NCBI RefSeq assembly: GCF_030486405.1
Contig: NZ_CP129613.1
Span: forward strand, 992,001-1,056,000
Length of the DNA: 64,000 bases
Reading direction: 5' to 3'
Origin: Mycolicibacterium sp. HK-90
Lineage (GTDB): Bacteria > Actinomycetota > Actinomycetes > Mycobacteriales > Mycobacteriaceae
The stretch's first letter is position 1, and the number at the start of each line of letters is the position of its first letter. Below the pieces are notes generated by a model. The model had not been told where the DNA came from, did not search any database, and worked only from the letters and a program-made list of their open reading frames with translations. Of this stretch, positions 15,875-25,183 are shown one piece after another. The translations under genes were made by a program, and so were the position numbers.

Positions 15875-17269
15875 GTGACCCACTTTGACGTTGTCGTTCT
15901 CGGAGCCGGTCCCGGTGGATACGTCGCGGCCATTCGTGCCGCCCAACTGGGGCTGAACACCGCAATTGTCGAACCCAAATACTGGGGCGGCGTCTGCCTC
16001 AATGTCGGGTGCATCCCGTCGAAGGCGTTGCTGCGCAATGCGGAGCTCGCGCACATCTTCAACAAGGAAGCCAAGACCTTCGGCATCAGCGGCGAGGCCA
16101 CCTTCGACTACGGTGCCGCCTTCGACCGCAGCCGCAAGGTCGCCGATGGCCGTGTCGCCGGCGTGCACTTCCTGATGAAGAAGAACAAGATCACCGAGGT
16201 CCACGGCTACGGCACCTTCACCGGGCCCAAGGCGATGTCGGTGAAATTGAATGAGGGTGGGACCGAAGAGCTCACCTTCGACAACGCCATCATCGCCACC
16301 GGGTCGTCCACCCGCCTGGTGCCGGGAACCTCGTTGTCCGACAACGTCGTCACCTACGAAACGCAGATCCTCTCGCGCGAGCTGCCGGGGTCGATCATCA
16401 TCGCCGGAGCCGGCGCCATCGGCATGGAGTTCGCCTACGTGCTGAAGAACTACGGCGTCGACGTCACCATCGTCGAGTTCCTCCCGCGCGCCCTGCCCAA
16501 CGAGGACGCCGAGGTCTCCAAGGAGATCGAGAAGCAGTACAAGAAGCTGGGCGTCAAGATCCTCACCGGAACCAAGGTCGAGGGCATTTCGGATGACGGG
16601 TCGACGGTCAAGGTCACTGTCAGCAAGGACGGAAAGTCCGAGGAGCTCAAGGCCGACAAGGTGCTGCAGGCCATCGGCTTCGCGCCCAACGTCGAGGGCT
16701 TCGGCCTGGAGGCCGCCGGGGTGGCCCTCACCGACCGCAAGGCCATCGGCATCGACGACTACATGCGCACCAACGTGCCGCACATCTATGCCATCGGCGA
16801 TGTCACCGGCAAGCTGCAGCTGGCCCACGTGGCCGAGGCCCAGGGTGTGGTCGCGGCCGAAACCATCGGCGGCGCCGAGACTCTGGCGCTGGGCGATTAC
16901 CGGATGATGCCGCGCGCCACGTTCTGTCAGCCGCAGGTCGCCAGCTTCGGGCTCACCGAGGAGCAGGCCAAGGCCGAGGGCTACGACGTTGTGGTCGCCA
17001 AGTTCCCGTTCACCGCCAACGGCAAGGCCCACGGCCTGGCCGACCCGACCGGGTTCGTGAAGCTGATCGCCGACAAGAAGCACCTCGAACTGATCGGCGG
17101 ACACCTCATCGGCCCCGACGTGTCCGAGTTGCTGCCGGAGCTCACCCTGGCCCAGAAGTGGGACCTGACCGCCAACGAGTTGGCCCGTAACGTGCACACC
17201 CACCCGACGCTGTCGGAGGCGCTGCAGGAGTGCTTCCACGGTCTGGCCGGCCACATGATCAACTTTTGA
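15875..17269 (+). CDS. lpd: Dihydrolipoyl dehydrogenase (E3)
   Basis: The 464-residue flavoprotein reoxidises dihydrolipoamide of the pyruvate and 2-oxoglutarate dehydrogenase complexes; in M. tuberculosis Lpd (Rv0462) also serves the peroxynitrite reductase system with DlaT and AhpD. FAD motif [20 protein letters not shown] lies at residues 5-24, the redox-active pair at [16 protein letters not shown], the NAD motif at [20 protein letters not shown], and the C-terminal His-Glu pair at [15 protein letters not shown] 15875 is the start. It heads a coupled pair: the next gene starts in its stop codon. Confidence 0.96.
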   Translation: MTHFDVVVLGAGPGGYVAAIRAAQLGLNTAIVEPKYWGGVCLNVGCIPSKALLRNAELAHIFNKEAKTFGISGEATFDYGAAFDRSRKVADGRVAGVHFLMKKNKITEVHGYGTFTGPKAMSVKLNEGGTEELTFDNAIIATGSSTRLVPGTSLSDNVVTYETQILSRELPGSIIIAGAGAIGMEFAYVLKNYGVDVTIVEFLPRALPNEDAEVSKEIEKQYKKLGVKILTGTKVEGISDDGSTVKVTVSKDGKSEELKADKVLQAIGFAPNVEGFGLEAAGVALTDRKAIGIDDYMRTNVPHIYAIGDVTGKLQLAHVAEAQGVVAAETIGGAETLALGDYRMMPRATFCQPQVASFGLTEEQAKAEGYDVVVAKFPFTANGKAHGLADPTGFVKLIADKKHLELIGGHLIGPDVSELLPELTLAQKWDLTANELARNVHTHPTLSEALQECFHGLAGHMINF

Positions 17270-17535
17270 GAAACGAAATCATCGCCGGCATAGCCGGATT
17301 GGTGGTCGGCCACATTCTGTGGCTGGCCGCCATCAGTTTGGCGACCGAAGGCTCCCGGGTCACCGTCTGGGTGCTGTTGGTCGCGGCCCTTTCACTCATC
17401 GGGGGAGCCGCCGCCGGGTACTACGGCCGGCGCAAGTATCGGGAGAAGTCCCACACCTGGGCGGCGTTCCTGTGGGCGCTGCCGGTGTCCCCGGTGGTGT
17501 TCTCGCTCGTGCTCCTCGGCGTCACCTACCTCTAG
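17266..17535 (+). CDS. Small membrane protein coupled to lpd (Rv0463-like)
   Basis: The 89-residue protein has three hydrophobic segments ([40 protein letters not shown], the C-terminal [18 protein letters not shown]). Its TTG start (17266) overlaps the lpd stop TGA (17267-17269), implying re-initiation. A hairpin terminator follows 14 nt after its stop. Function unknown. Confidence 0.75.
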   Translation: MRNEIIAGIAGLVVGHILWLAAISLATEGSRVTVWVLLVAALSLIGGAAAGYYGRRKYREKSHTWAAFLWALPVSPVVFSLVLLGVTYL

Positions 17536-17548
17536 TGCGATTTGTGGG

Positions 17549-17577
17549 CCTCGCGTAACGCTGACCGTTACGCGAGG
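17549..17577. terminator. Bidirectional terminator between lpd cluster and the minus-strand carboxymuconolactone-decarboxylase gene
   Basis: A perfect 11-bp stem, CCTCGCGTAAC (17549-17559) with GTTACGCGAGG (17567-17577), closes a 7-nt loop. It sits between two converging genes and could stop transcription from both sides. Confidence 0.8.
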
Positions 17578-17589
17578 CGCACGAATCGC

Positions 17590-18141
17590 TCAGTCCGGGA
17601 AGTCCAGCGGGATCCGCAGCGTCGTCATCGTGGCGGCCAGGCCGTCGTATTGGCTTGCCAGCATGCAGAATTCGATGAGCTGCTGCTTGGTGAGGATCGA
17701 AGAGAGCGCCGCCCAGGTCTCCGGCGAGATCGACCGGGTGACGACGAACTCGTCGGTCGCGGTGATCAGGACGCGCTGACGATCGGTCAGGCCCTCGGCG
17801 TCCGGTCCCTTGAAGATCCTGGCCTGGGTTTCGACGTCGACGCCGCGGCTGCGGGCCAGCCGGCGGTGCTGCTGCAGCTCGTACTCGCAATCCCGCAGAT
17901 GGCCGACCCGCAGGATGACCAACTCGGCATCCTGGCGCGGCAACTTGCCGAGCGGGCCGAGCAGCAGGCCGGAATACGGCAGCCAGGCCAGGAACAGCAG
18001 CTTGTGCTGGCCCAGCACGTTCATCAGGGTGAACCGCGGTGCGCGGATGGCCCTGGCGCCCAGCTTGGCGATGGCCCAGTTGACCGGGCCCAGCTCGCGG
18101 AATCCGCCCGGTGCGATGCGGGCCGGCTCGAGTGCACTCAC
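17590..18141 (-). CDS. Carboxymuconolactone decarboxylase / AhpD-like family protein (Rv0464c-like)
   Basis: The 183-residue all-helical protein belongs to the CMD/AhpD fold. It has LGPLGKLPRQDAELVILRVGHLRDCEYE, where the CMD motif is usually E-x(11)-C-x-x-C; here only one Cys is seen (RDCEYELQQH), so the peroxidase CxxC is absent. The C-terminal part includes TATDEFVVTRSISPETWAALSS. GTG 18141 (MSALEPARIAPGGF) was chosen; the frame is open upstream inside ramB. It is downstream of ramB by 28 nt, same strand. Confidence 0.82.
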   Translation of the reverse strand: MSALEPARIAPGGFRELGPVNWAIAKLGARAIRAPRFTLMNVLGQHKLLFLAWLPYSGLLLGPLGKLPRQDAELVILRVGHLRDCEYELQQHRRLARSRGVDVETQARIFKGPDAEGLTDRQRVLITATDEFVVTRSISPETWAALSSILTKQQLIEFCMLASQYDGLAATMTTLRIPLDFPD

Positions 18142-18169
18142 CCCGCCGAGTCTGGCACAGGTGGCGGTA

Positions 18170-19585
18170 CTACGGCTGGCGCACCAGATACGGCGACACC
18201 GTCGAGCGGTGCTCGTTGAGGTCCAGCGCCTTGCCGAGGGCAGGGAACGCACGTTGCGGGCAGTTGTCGCGTTCGCAGACCCGACAGCCCGACCCGATGG
18301 GCGTGGCCGCCTCGCCGGACAGGTCCAGCCCTTCGGAGTACACCAGCCGATGGGCATGGCGCAGTTCGCATCCCAGCCCGATCGCGAAGGTCTTGCCGGG
18401 CTGCCCGTAGCGCGACGCGCGGCGCTCCACGGTGCGCGCGACCCACATGTAGTTGCGCCCGTCGGGCATCTGGGCGATCTGCACGCCGATCTTGCCCGGA
18501 TTGCTGAAGGTCTCGTAGACATTCCACAGCGGGCAGGTGCCGCCCGAGGACGAGAAGTGAAAGCCGGTGGCGGACTGACGCTTCGACATGTTGCCGGCAC
18601 GGTCGACGCGGACGAACGAGAACGGCACGCCCCGCATCGACGGGCGCTGCAGCGTCGACATCCGGTGCGCGATGGTCTCGTAACTGACCGAGTAGAACGC
18701 CGACAGCCGCTCCACGTCGTACCGGAAGTTCTCGGCCACATCGTGGAATTGGCGGTAGGGCAGCACGGTCGCCGCGGCGAAGTAATTGGCCAGCCCGAGC
18801 CGGGCCAGGGTGCGGGATTCATCGCTAGTGAACATGCCCTCGTCGACCATCTTGTCGATGAGTTCGCCGAACTCCAGGAAGGCCAGCTCGGCCGCCATCT
18901 TGAAGACCTGCTGGCCGCTGGAGAGGTGGTTGCCCATCTCCAGGGTCTTGGTGGCCGGGTCGTAGCGGTGCAGCACGGTGTCGCCCAGATCGATGCGACG
19001 CACGATCCGCACCCCGTGCACGGTGGTCAGCCGGTTGGCCAGCTCACCGGCCAGATCGCCGCGATGCATCCGGATCTTGGCGGTCAGATCCTCGGCGGCG
19101 GTGTCGAGCTCGTGCAGGTAGTTCTGCCGCTGATAGAAGTAATCCCGGACTTCCTCGTGCGGCATGGTGATCGACCCGCTGCCGCTGCCGTCGGAGTAGC
19201 GGTCCTCGGTCGCGGCCGCCAGTTGGGTGGTGGTCAGCCGGTACCGCCGGTGCAGGTTCACCATGGCGCGAGCGAAGTTCGGATACGCCGCCACCATGTC
19301 GGCGACCTCGGCGATGTCCATGTCGGCGCCGAGGTCGCGGTCCATCGCCACCTCGCGCATCTCGGCCACCAGCCGGGTGTCGTCGTGGGAGGCGAAGAAC
19401 GTCGCGTCCACCCCGAACACCTCGGTGATGCGCAGCAGCACCGCCACGGTGAGCGGCCGCACGTCGTGCTCGATCTGGTTGAGGTAACTGGGGGAGATCT
19501 CCAGCATCTGGGCCAGCGCCGCCTGGCTGAATCCACGCTCGCTCCGCAGTTGCCGCACCCGCGACCCGACGAACGTTTTTGCCAC
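18170..19585 (-). CDS. ramB: RamB, XRE-family regulator of the glyoxylate cycle
   Basis: The 471-residue regulator has an N-terminal helix-turn-helix (GFSQAALAQMLEISPSYLNQIEHDVRPL, split by the turn at about residues 19-46), a central IrrE/ImmA-like metallopeptidase-type domain (MAAELAFLEFGELID) and a C-terminal short-chain fatty-acid-regulator-like region with cysteines (GSGCRVCERDNCPQRAFP). It corresponds to Rv0465c, which is known to bind the icl1 promoter and its own promoter. GTG 19585. Its target gene icl lies 1.2 kb away with one gene between. A full-length, intact copy. Confidence 0.93.
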   Translation of the reverse strand: MAKTFVGSRVRQLRSERGFSQAALAQMLEISPSYLNQIEHDVRPLTVAVLLRITEVFGVDATFFASHDDTRLVAEMREVAMDRDLGADMDIAEVADMVAAYPNFARAMVNLHRRYRLTTTQLAAATEDRYSDGSGSGSITMPHEEVRDYFYQRQNYLHELDTAAEDLTAKIRMHRGDLAGELANRLTTVHGVRIVRRIDLGDTVLHRYDPATKTLEMGNHLSSGQQVFKMAAELAFLEFGELIDKMVDEGMFTSDESRTLARLGLANYFAAATVLPYRQFHDVAENFRYDVERLSAFYSVSYETIAHRMSTLQRPSMRGVPFSFVRVDRAGNMSKRQSATGFHFSSSGGTCPLWNVYETFSNPGKIGVQIAQMPDGRNYMWVARTVERRASRYGQPGKTFAIGLGCELRHAHRLVYSEGLDLSGEAATPIGSGCRVCERDNCPQRAFPALGKALDLNEHRSTVSPYLVRQP

Positions 19586-19706
19586 GTCAAACAGCCTAAC
19601 AAGGCTGTGAAGACGCCCTTTGCATTCTTGGCAGTTCAGCCCCTACTGGCAGTATCGGGCCGCCTGGCATGATCGGCTCAGGCGACAGCGACTGGGAGAT
19701 GTGACC

Positions 19707-20528
19707 ATGACGGGAACCGCGCAGAATACGACCACCGGGCTGAACAAGGTGTTGATGCCGGTGCCCGATCCCCATCCCGATGTATTCGACCGGGAATGGC
19801 CGCTGCGGGTCGGCGACATCGACCGGGCCGGGCGGCTGCGGTTCGACGCTGCCGCGCGCCACATCCAGGACATCGGCTCCGACCACCTCCGCGAACTCGG
19901 GTTCGAGGAAACCCACCCGCTGTGGATCGTGCGGCGCACGATGATCGACCTGATCAAGCCGATCGAGTTCCAGGACATGCTGCGGATGCGGCGCTGGTGC
20001 TCGGGGACCTCCAACCGCTGGTGCGAGATGCGCGTGCGGATCGACGGACGCAAGGGCGGCCTGATGGAGTCCGAGGCGTTCTGGATCAACATCAACCGGG
20101 AGACCCAGGGGCCGGCCCGCATCTCCGACGACTTCCTGGCCGGGCTGCGCCGCACCACCGACGAGGCCCGGTTGCGCTGGAAGTCCTACCTGAAGGCCGG
20201 CAGCCGCGAGGACGCCGCCGAGATCCGCGAGTACCCGGTGCGGGTGTCCGACATCGACCTGTTCGACCACATGAACAACTCCGTCTACTGGACGGTGATC
20301 GAGGACTACCTCTACTCGCATCCGGAGCTTCTGGAGAAGCCGCTGCGGGTTGCCATCGAGCACGACGCCGCGGTGGCGCTCGGCGAGAAGCTCGAGATCC
20401 TGTCGCATGTTCACCCGGCCGGATCGACCGACAAATTCGGCGAAGAGCTCACCGACCGCACTGTTAGAACGCTCACATATGCCGTCGGCGACGAGACAAA
20501 AGCGATCGCTTCACTGTTCTCGCTCTGA
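19707..20528 (+). CDS. Acyl-ACP thioesterase (Rv0466-like, double hot-dog)
   Basis: The 273-residue protein contains two hot-dog domains of the acyl-ACP thioesterase family. Domain 1 starts RVGDIDRAGRLRFDAAARHIQDI; domain 2 includes VRVSDIDLFDHMNNSVYWTVIEDY, where Asp, His and Asn form the usual catalytic set. Members release fatty acids from acyl carriers. ATG 19707 follows GGGAG (19694-19699); GTG 19701 is an alternative two codons earlier. It is divergent from ramB, so the 120-nt gap holds both promoters, probably a RamB autoregulation site. Confidence 0.87.
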   Translation: MTGTAQNTTTGLNKVLMPVPDPHPDVFDREWPLRVGDIDRAGRLRFDAAARHIQDIGSDHLRELGFEETHPLWIVRRTMIDLIKPIEFQDMLRMRRWCSGTSNRWCEMRVRIDGRKGGLMESEAFWININRETQGPARISDDFLAGLRRTTDEARLRWKSYLKAGSREDAAEIREYPVRVSDIDLFDHMNNSVYWTVIEDYLYSHPELLEKPLRVAIEHDAAVALGEKLEILSHVHPAGSTDKFGEELTDRTVRTLTYAVGDETKAIASLFSL

Positions 20529-20783
20529 CCCCTCCCGGTCTAACAGTACGAGCGTACTGACCTGCACCTTTGGGCTACTCGTCGGTAGCTTCTGAACCGG
20601 TACAGCCATCATATTTCTTCGCAACCTTTGCAAGTTAACCAAGCGCTTTGGCGAAACTTGGCAACTGAAACGGGTGGACCTGCGGATATGGGTTGTGCCA
20701 TCTTCGGATTAGCACACCAGTGAAGCTGCTGCGGCGTTAGCAAGTAACCGCGGTGGTCGAACCAAAACCGAAGGAGCAGTCCT
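20529..20783 (+). promoter_or_regulatory. icl promoter region with RamB-like boxes
   Basis: This 255-nt gap precedes icl. CCTTTGCAAGTT at 20625-20636 and AAACTTGGCAAC at 20654-20665 resemble the A/T-flanked TTTGCAA core described for RamB operators in corynebacteria and mycobacteria; the second copy has one substitution and lies 29 nt further on. ramB is encoded nearby. The ribosome site GAAGGAGC (20770-20777) lies six bases before ATG 20784. Operator assignment is inferred by motif resemblance. Confidence 0.55.
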
Positions 20784-22070
20784 ATGTCGACCGTGGGCAC
20801 CCCCAAGTCACCGGAGCAGATCCAGCACGACTGGGATCACAACCCCCGCTGGAAGGGCATCACCCGCACCTACACCCCGGCCGACGTGGTTGCCCTGCAG
20901 GGGTCCGTCGTCGAGGAGGCCACCCTGGCCCGCCGTGGCGCCGAGGTGCTGTGGGAGCAGCTGCACGACATGGACTTCGTCAACGCGCTGGGCGCGCTGA
21001 CCGGCAACATGGCCGTCCAGCAGGTTCGTGCCGGCCTGAAGGCCATCTACCTGTCGGGTTGGCAGGTTGCCGGCGACGCCAACCTGTCCGGCCACACCTA
21101 CCCCGACCAGAGCCTCTACCCGGCCAACTCGGTGCCCCAGGTCGTCCGCCGCATCAACAACGCGCTGCTGCGCGCCGACGAGATCGCCAAGGTCGAGGGC
21201 GACACCTCCGTCGAGAACTGGCTCGCCCCGATCGTCGCCGACGGTGAGGCCGGCTTCGGTGGTGCGCTCAACGTCTACGAGCTCCAGAAGGCCATGATCG
21301 CCGCCGGTGTCGCCGGTTCGCACTGGGAAGACCAGCTCGCCTCGGAGAAGAAGTGCGGCCACCTCGGTGGCAAGGTGCTGATCCCGACCCAGCAGCACAT
21401 CCGCACCCTGACCTCGGCCCGCCTGGCCGCTGACGTCGCCGACGTGCCGACCGTCGTCATCGCCCGTACCGACGCCGAGGCCGCCACCCTGATCACCTCC
21501 GATGTCGACGACCGGGACCGTCCGTTCATCACCGGTGAGCGCACCGCCGAGGGCTTCTACCGGATCAAGAACGGCCTCGAGCCCTGCATCGCCCGCGCCA
21601 AGGCCTACGCGCCGTACTCGGACCTGATCTGGATGGAGACCGGCACCCCGGACCTGGAGCTGGCCAAGAAGTTCGCCGAGGGCGTCAAGGCCGAGTTCCC
21701 GGACCAGATGCTGGCCTACAACTGCTCGCCGTCCTTCAACTGGAAGCAGCACCTGGACGACGACACCATCGCCAAGTTCCAGCGGGAGCTGGGCGCGATG
21801 GGCTTCAAGTTCCAGTTCATCACCCTGGCCGGCTTCCACGCCCTCAACTACTCGATGTTCGACCTGGCCTACGGCTACGCCCGCGAGCAGATGAAGGCTT
21901 ACGTCGAGCTGCAGGAGCGCGAGTTCGCCGCCGAAGAGCGCGGTTACACCGCCACCAAGCACCAGCGTGAGGTCGGCGCCGGCTACTTCGACCGGATCGC
22001 CACCACGGTCGACCCGAACAGCTCGACCACCGCGCTGGCCGGTTCCACCGAAGAGGGCCAGTTCCACTGA
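20784..22070 (+). CDS. icl: Isocitrate lyase
   Basis: The 428-residue enzyme splits isocitrate into glyoxylate and succinate, the first step of the glyoxylate shunt; in mycobacteria it also acts as methylisocitrate lyase. The catalytic loop [18 protein letters not shown] has the signature Cys (near residue 191), and [32 protein letters not shown] and the C-terminal loop are conserved. Length equals the short prokaryotic form Icl1 (428). The gene is expressed under RamB control in relatives. A terminator hairpin follows at 22128. Confidence 0.97.
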   Translation: MSTVGTPKSPEQIQHDWDHNPRWKGITRTYTPADVVALQGSVVEEATLARRGAEVLWEQLHDMDFVNALGALTGNMAVQQVRAGLKAIYLSGWQVAGDANLSGHTYPDQSLYPANSVPQVVRRINNALLRADEIAKVEGDTSVENWLAPIVADGEAGFGGALNVYELQKAMIAAGVAGSHWEDQLASEKKCGHLGGKVLIPTQQHIRTLTSARLAADVADVPTVVIARTDAEAATLITSDVDDRDRPFITGERTAEGFYRIKNGLEPCIARAKAYAPYSDLIWMETGTPDLELAKKFAEGVKAEFPDQMLAYNCSPSFNWKQHLDDDTIAKFQRELGAMGFKFQFITLAGFHALNYSMFDLAYGYAREQMKAYVELQEREFAAEERGYTATKHQREVGAGYFDRIATTVDPNSSTTALAGSTEEGQFH

Positions 22071-22127
22071 GCATGCGAAGTGGAACCGAATAGCCGGAGC
22101 CACTAGACCTGCCAAAGGTTGACAGCG

Positions 22128-22160
22128 CAGGCCCCGCTCAGAATTCTTGGGCGGGGCCTG
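22128..22160 (+). terminator. Intrinsic terminator after icl
   Basis: A perfect 10-bp GC-rich stem, CAGGCCCCGC (22128-22137) with GCGGGGCCTG (22151-22160), encloses a 13-nt loop. It lies 58 nt after the icl stop and 35 nt before the fadB2 start, so it may be a partial stop for icl read-through. Confidence 0.75.
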
Positions 22161-22194
22161 TCGCATGTCCGGATCTCGAGACGAAAGTGAAGTA

Positions 22195-23055
22195 GTGAGC
22201 AATCAAATCGAACGAGTAGGTGTTATCGGTGCCGGCCAGATGGGCGCGGGTATCGCCGAGGTGTCCGCGCGTGCCGGCGTCGACGTGCTGGTCTTCGAGA
22301 CCACCGACGCACTGGTCACCGCGGGCCGCAACCGCATCACCAAGTCGCTCGAGCGCGCGGTGAGCGCGGGCAAGGTCACGGAGCGCGAGAAGGATGCCGC
22401 GCTGGGCAAACTGAAGTTCACCACCACGATCGACGATCTCGCCGATCGGCAGCTGGTCATCGAGGCGGTGATCGAGGACGAGAACGTCAAGGCCAAGATC
22501 TTCGCCGATCTGGATCGCGTGATCGCCGACCCCGATGCGGTGCTGGCGTCGAACACCTCGAGCATCCCGATCATGAAGATCGCGGCGGCCACGCAGAACC
22601 CGGCCCGGGTGCTGGGTCTGCACTTCTTCAACCCGGTTCCGGTGTTGCCGTTGGTCGAATTGGTCAGCACTCTGGTGACCTCCGATGCGGCCGCCGCGCG
22701 CGTCGAGGAATTCGCCAGCACGGTCCTCGGAAAACAGGTCGTCCGTTGTTCCGACCGGTCCGGTTTCGTCGTCAATGCATTGCTGGTTCCCTACCTCTTG
22801 GCGGCCATCCGGATGGTCGAGGGTGGCTTTGCCACAATTGGCGATGTCGATAAGGCCGTGGTCGCCGGTTTGTCCCATCCGATGGGGCCACTGCGGCTGT
22901 CCGATCTGGTCGGGTTGGACACCCTGAAGCTGATTGCCGACAAGATGTTTGACGAGTTCAAAGAGCCCTTGTACGCCGCTCCGCCACTGTTGTTGCGGAT
23001 GGTCGAGGCTGGACAGCTCGGCAAAAAATCGGGCCAGGGCTTCTACAAGTACTGA
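22195..23055 (+). CDS. fadB2: 3-hydroxybutyryl-CoA dehydrogenase
   Basis: The 286-residue enzyme reduces acetoacetyl-CoA or oxidises 3-hydroxybutyryl-CoA with NAD(P)H. The Rossmann motif GVIGAGQMGAGIAEVSARAG is at residues 9-28, followed by SNTSSIPIMKIA, the catalytic His in LGLHFFNPVPVLPLVELV and the C-terminal helical domain with DKMFDEFKEP. The start GTG 22195 (MSNQIERVGVI) gives the same length as Rv0468 (286). Position between icl and umaA matches M. tuberculosis. Confidence 0.95.
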   Translation: MSNQIERVGVIGAGQMGAGIAEVSARAGVDVLVFETTDALVTAGRNRITKSLERAVSAGKVTEREKDAALGKLKFTTTIDDLADRQLVIEAVIEDENVKAKIFADLDRVIADPDAVLASNTSSIPIMKIAAATQNPARVLGLHFFNPVPVLPLVELVSTLVTSDAAAARVEEFASTVLGKQVVRCSDRSGFVVNALLVPYLLAAIRMVEGGFATIGDVDKAVVAGLSHPMGPLRLSDLVGLDTLKLIADKMFDEFKEPLYAAPPLLLRMVEAGQLGKKSGQGFYKY

Positions 23056-23151
23056 GTAGGCGATGAATCGACCCGCGCTGGCACTCTGGCCGAGGCTTAG
23101 CTAGTCTACCCACAGTAGGGCCTGCTGGCTCGCTCGATAGAGTCTGCATGA

Positions 23152-24093
<942 letters not shown>

Positions 24094-24097
24094 GCAA

Positions 24098-24136
24098 AAA
24101 AGGAAAGCCCCCGACGATGTCGGGGGCTTTCCTTTT
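24098..24136 (+). terminator. Strong intrinsic terminator after umaA
   Basis: A perfect 18-bp stem, AAAAGGAAAGCCCCCGAC (24098-24115) with GTCGGGGGCTTTCCTTTT (24119-24136), closes a 3-nt loop (GAT) and ends in a U run. This is a textbook terminator. Because it is symmetrical it would also act on minus-strand transcripts. Confidence 0.93.
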
Positions 24137-24201
24137 GCGCCGACACTACGGTTGTTGGCGCCGTTTCATCGAAATCGCACCAGAAACCGTAGTCTCGGCG
24201 C
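24137..24201. repeat. Family-B palindromic unit, left copy (overlaps the 3' end of the DUF559 gene)
   Basis: The 65-nt unit has end arms GCGCCGACACTACGGTT (24137-24153) and AACCGTAGTCTCGGCGC (24185-24201), which pair at 16 of 17 positions. It begins one base after the umaA terminator stem. The minus-strand DUF559 gene reads into it and stops at 24146, so its last 18 or so codons are made of repeat sequence. Confidence 0.75.
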
Positions 24202-25063
24202 ATTTGTGGGGGCGGTAGCCCGCCTGGTAGAGCGCGTTCCAGGCCCGGGTGAGGATCTCGGGTCCCCGGTACCGCAGCTGACGGGCGCTGACGCGGACAA
24301 TCGTCCAGCCGCGCGACGCCAGGAATTCCAGCCGGACGATGTCGTTCTCGTGATCCTCCGGGCTGCTCCAATGTTGATCGCCGTCATACTCGACGCCGAC
24401 CATCCAGTCCGGCCACCCCATGTCGATGCGCCGACGCACCCACCCCGACTCGTCGGCCACCGGGATCTGCGTGACGGGGCGGGGCAATCCGCCGCGGACG
24501 AGTAGCAGTCGCAGACGCGTCTCCTGGGGAGATTCGGCTCCCGCGTCGGCGAGATCGAGCGCCCGCCGTAGCCGACGGATCCCGCGGGCGCCGGGATAGC
24601 GCTCCGCGACGGCCGCGACCCGGTCCACGCCGATGTGGGTGCTGTTGAGCAGCGCGTCGATTCTGATGATCGCGGTGTCGAGCCGTTGGCGTCGGCCCAT
24701 GTCGTAGCAGGTGCGGGCGACGTTGGTGCAGCTCATGTCGCCCACGACGCGTAGCTCGTCGTCGGCGATGGCGCCGGTGTGGATCAGAATCCCAGGCGGG
24801 GACGGATGCCGGATCCGGGCCAGCTCGGCCGGCGCATCGTCGGGCAGCCACTTGCTGCCCAGCACTGCCGCCGCGGAGTACCCGGACAGGGTGGCGCGGC
24901 GCCCCGACCACAGCCACGCGGCCCGGGCGCGAGTGCGGGCATCGAGGGTGAAATCCCTTGGTATGTAGATGTTTTGATGGAGCTTGCGATACCGAGTCCG
25001 GAGAGCATGTCGAGTGAGCGTCCCGGCGCTTAGCGCCTCGGTCGCCACGACGATGTCTCTCAC
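24146..25063 (-). CDS. AbiEi-like / DUF559 protein, module B
   Basis: The 305-residue protein is a paralogue of the module-A protein. N-terminal AbiEi-like half: TLTRHALRTRYRKLHQNIYI, then SGYSAAAVLGSKWL. C-terminal DUF559 half: GAESPQETRLRLLLV, RRIDMGWPDWMVGVEYDGDQHW and FLASRGWTIVRVSA. The putative metal-site acidic residues (E, D, E-Y-D-G-x-QHW) are retained. GTG 25063 is the start. The C-terminal tail from KCAETTVSGAISMKRR to the stop is encoded by the left palindromic unit, so it is an acquired extension. It occupies the slot where M. tuberculosis has pcaA/Rv0471c. Confidence 0.85.
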   Translation of the reverse strand: MRDIVVATEALSAGTLTRHALRTRYRKLHQNIYIPRDFTLDARTRARAAWLWSGRRATLSGYSAAAVLGSKWLPDDAPAELARIRHPSPPGILIHTGAIADDELRVVGDMSCTNVARTCYDMGRRQRLDTAIIRIDALLNSTHIGVDRVAAVAERYPGARGIRRLRRALDLADAGAESPQETRLRLLLVRGGLPRPVTQIPVADESGWVRRRIDMGWPDWMVGVEYDGDQHWSSPEDHENDIVRLEFLASRGWTIVRVSARQLRYRGPEILTRAWNALYQAGYRPHKCAETTVSGAISMKRRQQP

Positions 25064-25104
25064 ACCGATATTCGACGCAGCGGCCGGACATCTGGTTCCC
25101 CACT

Positions 25105-25169
25105 GCGCCCAGACGACGATTTATGGCGTGAAATCCCGTAGATCGCGCCACAAACCGTAGTGTCGGCGG
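25105..25169. repeat. Family-B palindromic unit, right copy
   Basis: The 65-nt unit lies 41 nt upstream of the module-B gene start. Its outer arm AACCGTAGTGTCGGCGG (25153-25169) matches the left unit's 24185-24201 arm at 15 of 17 positions; the inner arm (25105-25121) is more diverged. Over all 65 positions it matches the left unit at 45 in direct and 47 in reverse-complement orientation, without gaps. Confidence 0.65.
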
Positions 25170-25183
25170 AAAGAAGGAAAGAA

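Noticed and set aside
15332..17254. 640-residue minus-strand frame
   Set aside because: It is the antisense shadow of lpd; composition is His/Gly/Asp-rich without a domain.
20808..22202. 464-residue minus-strand frame over icl
   Set aside because: Shadow of isocitrate lyase, with no recognisable protein.
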